DNA of 64,000 nt, taken from the NCBI GenBank assembly GCA_022791575.1, contig JAAVZI010000029.1, forward strand, positions 28,673-92,672, given 5' to 3'. The position numbers were made by a program, and so were the translations under genes. Source of the stretch: Lachnospiraceae bacterium. GTDB lineage: Bacteria > Bacillota > Clostridia > Lachnospirales > Lachnospiraceae. Of this stretch, positions 61,786 through 64,000 are shown one piece after another; position 1 is the first letter of the stretch; every line of letters begins with the position of its first letter. Below the pieces are notes generated by a model, which saw only the letters and a list, made by a program, of their open reading frames with translations, was not told the DNA's origin and ran no database searches.

Positions 61786-62681
61786 TACAAACCATTGATC
61801 TAGTAAAAAAATTTGATGATTTTGCCGCCTTGGACCGTACTACCATGCATGTTCCCAAGGGCTGTGTCTATGGCCTGGTTGGTCCTAACGGCGCCGGTAA
61901 ATCCACACTGATCCGGCATATAACCGGCATTTTTAAACCAACAAGCGGTGAAGTTTTCGTAGATGGAGAACCCGTCTGGGATAATGAAAACGCGAAAGCC
62001 AAAACCGCCTATATTCCTGACGATATCTTTTATCTTGGAAATGCATCAACCAAAGACATGATGAAATATTATAAAGGAATTTATCCTCAATTCAGTATGG
62101 AGCGATATGAAAAGCTGCAGGCAGCATTCAGCGGAATTGACATGAAGCACCCCATCCGCCGGCTGTCCAAGGGTATGCAGAAACAATCTGCTTTCCTTCT
62201 TGCCATGTGTATTTCTCCAAAGCTACTAGTATTGGATGAACCGGTAGACGGCTTAGATCCGGTTATGCGACGCCAGATCTGGAGTCTGATAATGGCTGAT
62301 GTCACCGAACACGATACTACTGTTTTAGTATCCTCCCACAATTTGCGGGAATTAGAGGATGTCTGTGACTATGTCGGCATTATGGATCATGGCAAAATCA
62401 TACTAGAACGTTCTCTGGCAGAACTCCAAGGAAATATTTGCAAGGTACAGATTGCCTTTGAAGCAGAAATGCCTCAGCTGCCAAATAGCCTAAACATTCT
62501 CCACCATACAGAAATGGGCCGAATCCATACATTGATTGTGCAGGCTTCCCCCAATATGGCAATGAAACTTCTATCGCCGCTGCAGCCGATTTTATTAGAG
62601 CCGCTTCCACTCTCTCTGGAAGAAATATTTATTTACGAATTAGGAGGTACGGGTTATGAATGCAAAGACATCTTATTTTAA
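61782..62681 (+). CDS. ABC transporter ATP-binding protein (YtrB-like)
   Basis: 299-residue ATPase. Walker A GPNGAGKST (about 37), signature RRLSKGMQKQ, Walker B LLVLDEPVDGLD, then SSHNLRELEDV. The C-terminal accessory domain is about 80 residues. Overlaps its neighbours on both sides, so coupled with the regulator and permease. Confidence 0.94.
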   Translation: MIQTIDLVKKFDDFAALDRTTMHVPKGCVYGLVGPNGAGKSTLIRHITGIFKPTSGEVFVDGEPVWDNENAKAKTAYIPDDIFYLGNASTKDMMKYYKGIYPQFSMERYEKLQAAFSGIDMKHPIRRLSKGMQKQSAFLLAMCISPKLLVLDEPVDGLDPVMRRQIWSLIMADVTEHDTTVLVSSHNLRELEDVCDYVGIMDHGKIILERSLAELQGNICKVQIAFEAEMPQLPNSLNILHHTEMGRIHTLIVQASPNMAMKLLSPLQPILLEPLPLSLEEIFIYELGGTGYECKDILF

Positions 62682-63864
62682 TAAGAAAATTTTTACCCAT
62701 AATCTAATACAGGTCCTGCCATTTTTACTGCTGATGTCAGGAATTATGGCAGCAATTACTCTATTTACAATCAGCCATGTGATACAGCAGTCCATACAAT
62801 CTTCCTTTGATTATGACCATGAAACCTTAATTATTATGCTGAAAAATACACTCTGCGATAATACCAGCGTAGCTCTTGTGAAAGTTCTTATGGCCTGCTA
62901 CAGCTTTTTCTGTGGAGTGTCGGTATTCCGTTATCTCTTTCAGAAGAAACTTTGCCAGACAATACATGCGCTTCCTATGAAACGTTCAGGCTTATATCTG
63001 ACTAACCTGCTTTCCGGTTTAGTCATGCTGGCAATACCCTTTTTATTCTCCATACTGGCTCTTTGCCTATACCTGCCTATAAAAGGCTATGGCGCCGCAT
63101 GTTCTGTTCTGCCTTTATGGTTCCTGGTTTCCATCGGATTCTGCCTGATTTTTTATGCATTGTCCATTCTTGCCGTTATGCTGACCGGGCATTTATTTGC
63201 CACGCCAATTGTATATTTTATTCTTAATTTTGGCATATTTATTGGAGAAATGCTTTTGCATAGCTTTGTATCTGCATTTTTCTTTGGCATGCAAGCTGAT
63301 TATGTAGAGATTTCCAAACTTTCGATATTGACGCCTTTTGTCCATTTATGGCAAACCCTGCGCCTCCAAAATGCTTCCTCCCTCACTTTGGCCTCTTATC
63401 TGTCCGAAGGTTTAGAAGCATTGGTAATTTATGCATTGGTTTCCCTTGTGATTTTCGCTGTCTGCCGGCTGCTCTATCAGATTCGAAAATTAGAATATCA
63501 GGGCGATCCCATTGTATTGAAACCAGTACAGCCCGTTTTCTTATATATTGGCGTTATTCTTGGTTCCATTATTATTGCCATTATTTTATATAACATGTCC
63601 TATTATAATATGTACGCAGCCGCTTATGATAACTACACATTAACAGCGTTGTTCATTTATTTTATGCTCAGCAGCGTGGTTCTCTATTTCGTAATCAATA
63701 TGCTGCTGAAAAAGACCGTACATGTATTCCGATCCAATTATAAAGGAATCACCGTTTATTGCTGTATCGCCCTGTCGCTGTTTCTGTTCATTCGAATGGA
63801 TGTTCTGGGAATTGAGACCAAAACGCCGGAAGTGAAAGAGCTTTCCTCCATTTGCCTATCATAA
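62656..63864 (+). CDS. ABC transporter membrane subunit, possibly 3'-truncated
   Basis: 402-residue polytopic permease. Helices include QVLPFLLLMSGIMAAITLF near 19-37 and about nine more. The RMDVLGIETKTPEVKEL segment after the last helix looks like the point where related proteins of this module enter a soluble C-terminal domain. Here the frame stops 8 codons later (SSICLS) and a terminator follows at once. Either this is a short family member or the distal domain has been lost. GGAGG precedes the ATG at 62656. Confidence 0.78.
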   Translation: MNAKTSYFNKKIFTHNLIQVLPFLLLMSGIMAAITLFTISHVIQQSIQSSFDYDHETLIIMLKNTLCDNTSVALVKVLMACYSFFCGVSVFRYLFQKKLCQTIHALPMKRSGLYLTNLLSGLVMLAIPFLFSILALCLYLPIKGYGAACSVLPLWFLVSIGFCLIFYALSILAVMLTGHLFATPIVYFILNFGIFIGEMLLHSFVSAFFFGMQADYVEISKLSILTPFVHLWQTLRLQNASSLTLASYLSEGLEALVIYALVSLVIFAVCRLLYQIRKLEYQGDPIVLKPVQPVFLYIGVILGSIIIAIILYNMSYYNMYAAAYDNYTLTALFIYFMLSSVVLYFVINMLLKKTVHVFRSNYKGITVYCCIALSLFLFIRMDVLGIETKTPEVKELSSICLS

Positions 63865-63870
63865 TCTCTC

Positions 63871-63916
63871 GGAATCTTTAAGCCAGTAAATATCAGGCTT
63901 TCAGATTCCTTTTTTA
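63871..63916 (+). terminator. intrinsic terminator of the GntR-ABC operon
   Basis: GGAATCT and AGATTCC form the outer stem, AGCC and GGCT the inner, followed by TTTTTT. It lies 6 bp after the permease stop. Confidence 0.85.
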
Positions 63917-63969
63917 TTAAAATCCCCCACTTTTTTGCCAAAAACACTTGACAAATCCATCGAAAAATG

Positions 63970-63992
63970 CGGCGCTTCGCGCCCTTTTTTAT
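63970..63992. terminator. short GC hairpin, possible terminator
   Basis: GGCGC-TTC-GCGCC followed by CTTTTTT on the plus strand, and GCATTTTT on the minus strand. It could end a gene lying beyond the window edge. Confidence 0.5.
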
Positions 63993-64000
63993 AAGACATA

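Overview
The window looks like a chromosomal segment of a low-to-moderate G+C, endospore-forming Firmicute of class Clostridia, most likely family Lachnospiraceae. The basis is a SpoIVB sporulation protease, ArgR/AhrC, Asp23, T-box leaders, YtrA-type GntR/ABC modules, a DUF6062 protein and an exosortase-G (XrtG)/Firmicu-CTERM locus. Family placement is inference. Most genes lie on the minus strand, so the gene order below is read right to left within operons.

Left part (1-15.8 kb). A nearly complete gltB (glutamate synthase large subunit) runs off the left edge. After a long AT-rich spacer come a DUF4253 protein and a convergent leucine-rich-repeat protein. Next is a complete PTS operon, antiterminator-ptsG(EIICBA)-ptsH-ptsI, preceded by a recognisable RAT antiterminator overlapping an intrinsic terminator. 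A flotillin gene and a 43-residue acidic small protein gene follow, separated by four copies of a dispersed palindromic repeat.

Middle part (15.8-26.7 kb). A six-gene minus-strand operon forms an XrtG system: a secreted Firmicu-CTERM substrate with three DG-x(3)-DW modules, exosortase XrtG with Cys/Arg/His, a processive GT2 glycosyltransferase, a two-TM sensor ending in what looks like a degenerate GGDEF domain, a PTPS-fold protein without the usual nucleophilic Cys, and a polytopic PTPS-associated membrane protein. Families of this type are known from sequence surveys, but I know of no established function. It is the best candidate here for an undescribed system, probably making and anchoring or decorating a surface polymer. 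Flanking genes encode an NdpA-like nucleoid protein, a HAD phosphatase, tRNA-Trp and a Uma2-like nuclease.

Right-centre (26.9-44.5 kb). This is core housekeeping: smpB, rnr, secG, a citrate synthase with an AGCS Na+/alanine symporter, then a long operon asp23-nusB-xseA-xseB-ispA-dxs-tlyA-(zinc ribbon)-nadK-argR-recN-spoIVB. A second citrate synthase at 44.5 kb is broken by a -2 frameshift in a (CT)4 tract. A Met-specific T-box leader at 47 kb is fused to a short internal fragment of metG, a decayed locus.

Right part (47.2-64 kb). There is a GntR-ABC module, a SurA/PrsA-like membrane-anchored chaperone with a DUF815 ATPase, a Trp T-box-controlled trpEGDC operon lacking trpFBA, a giant MacB-like ABC ATPase/permease fusion with internal repeats in its extracellular part, and a second GntR-ABC module whose permease may be 3'-truncated.

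At least ten copies of one modular, imperfectly palindromic repeat (about 140-210 bp, ends AGG-N3-TTGCGAAA) lie in intergenic regions, nearly all just upstream of accessory genes and often inside predicted 5' leaders.
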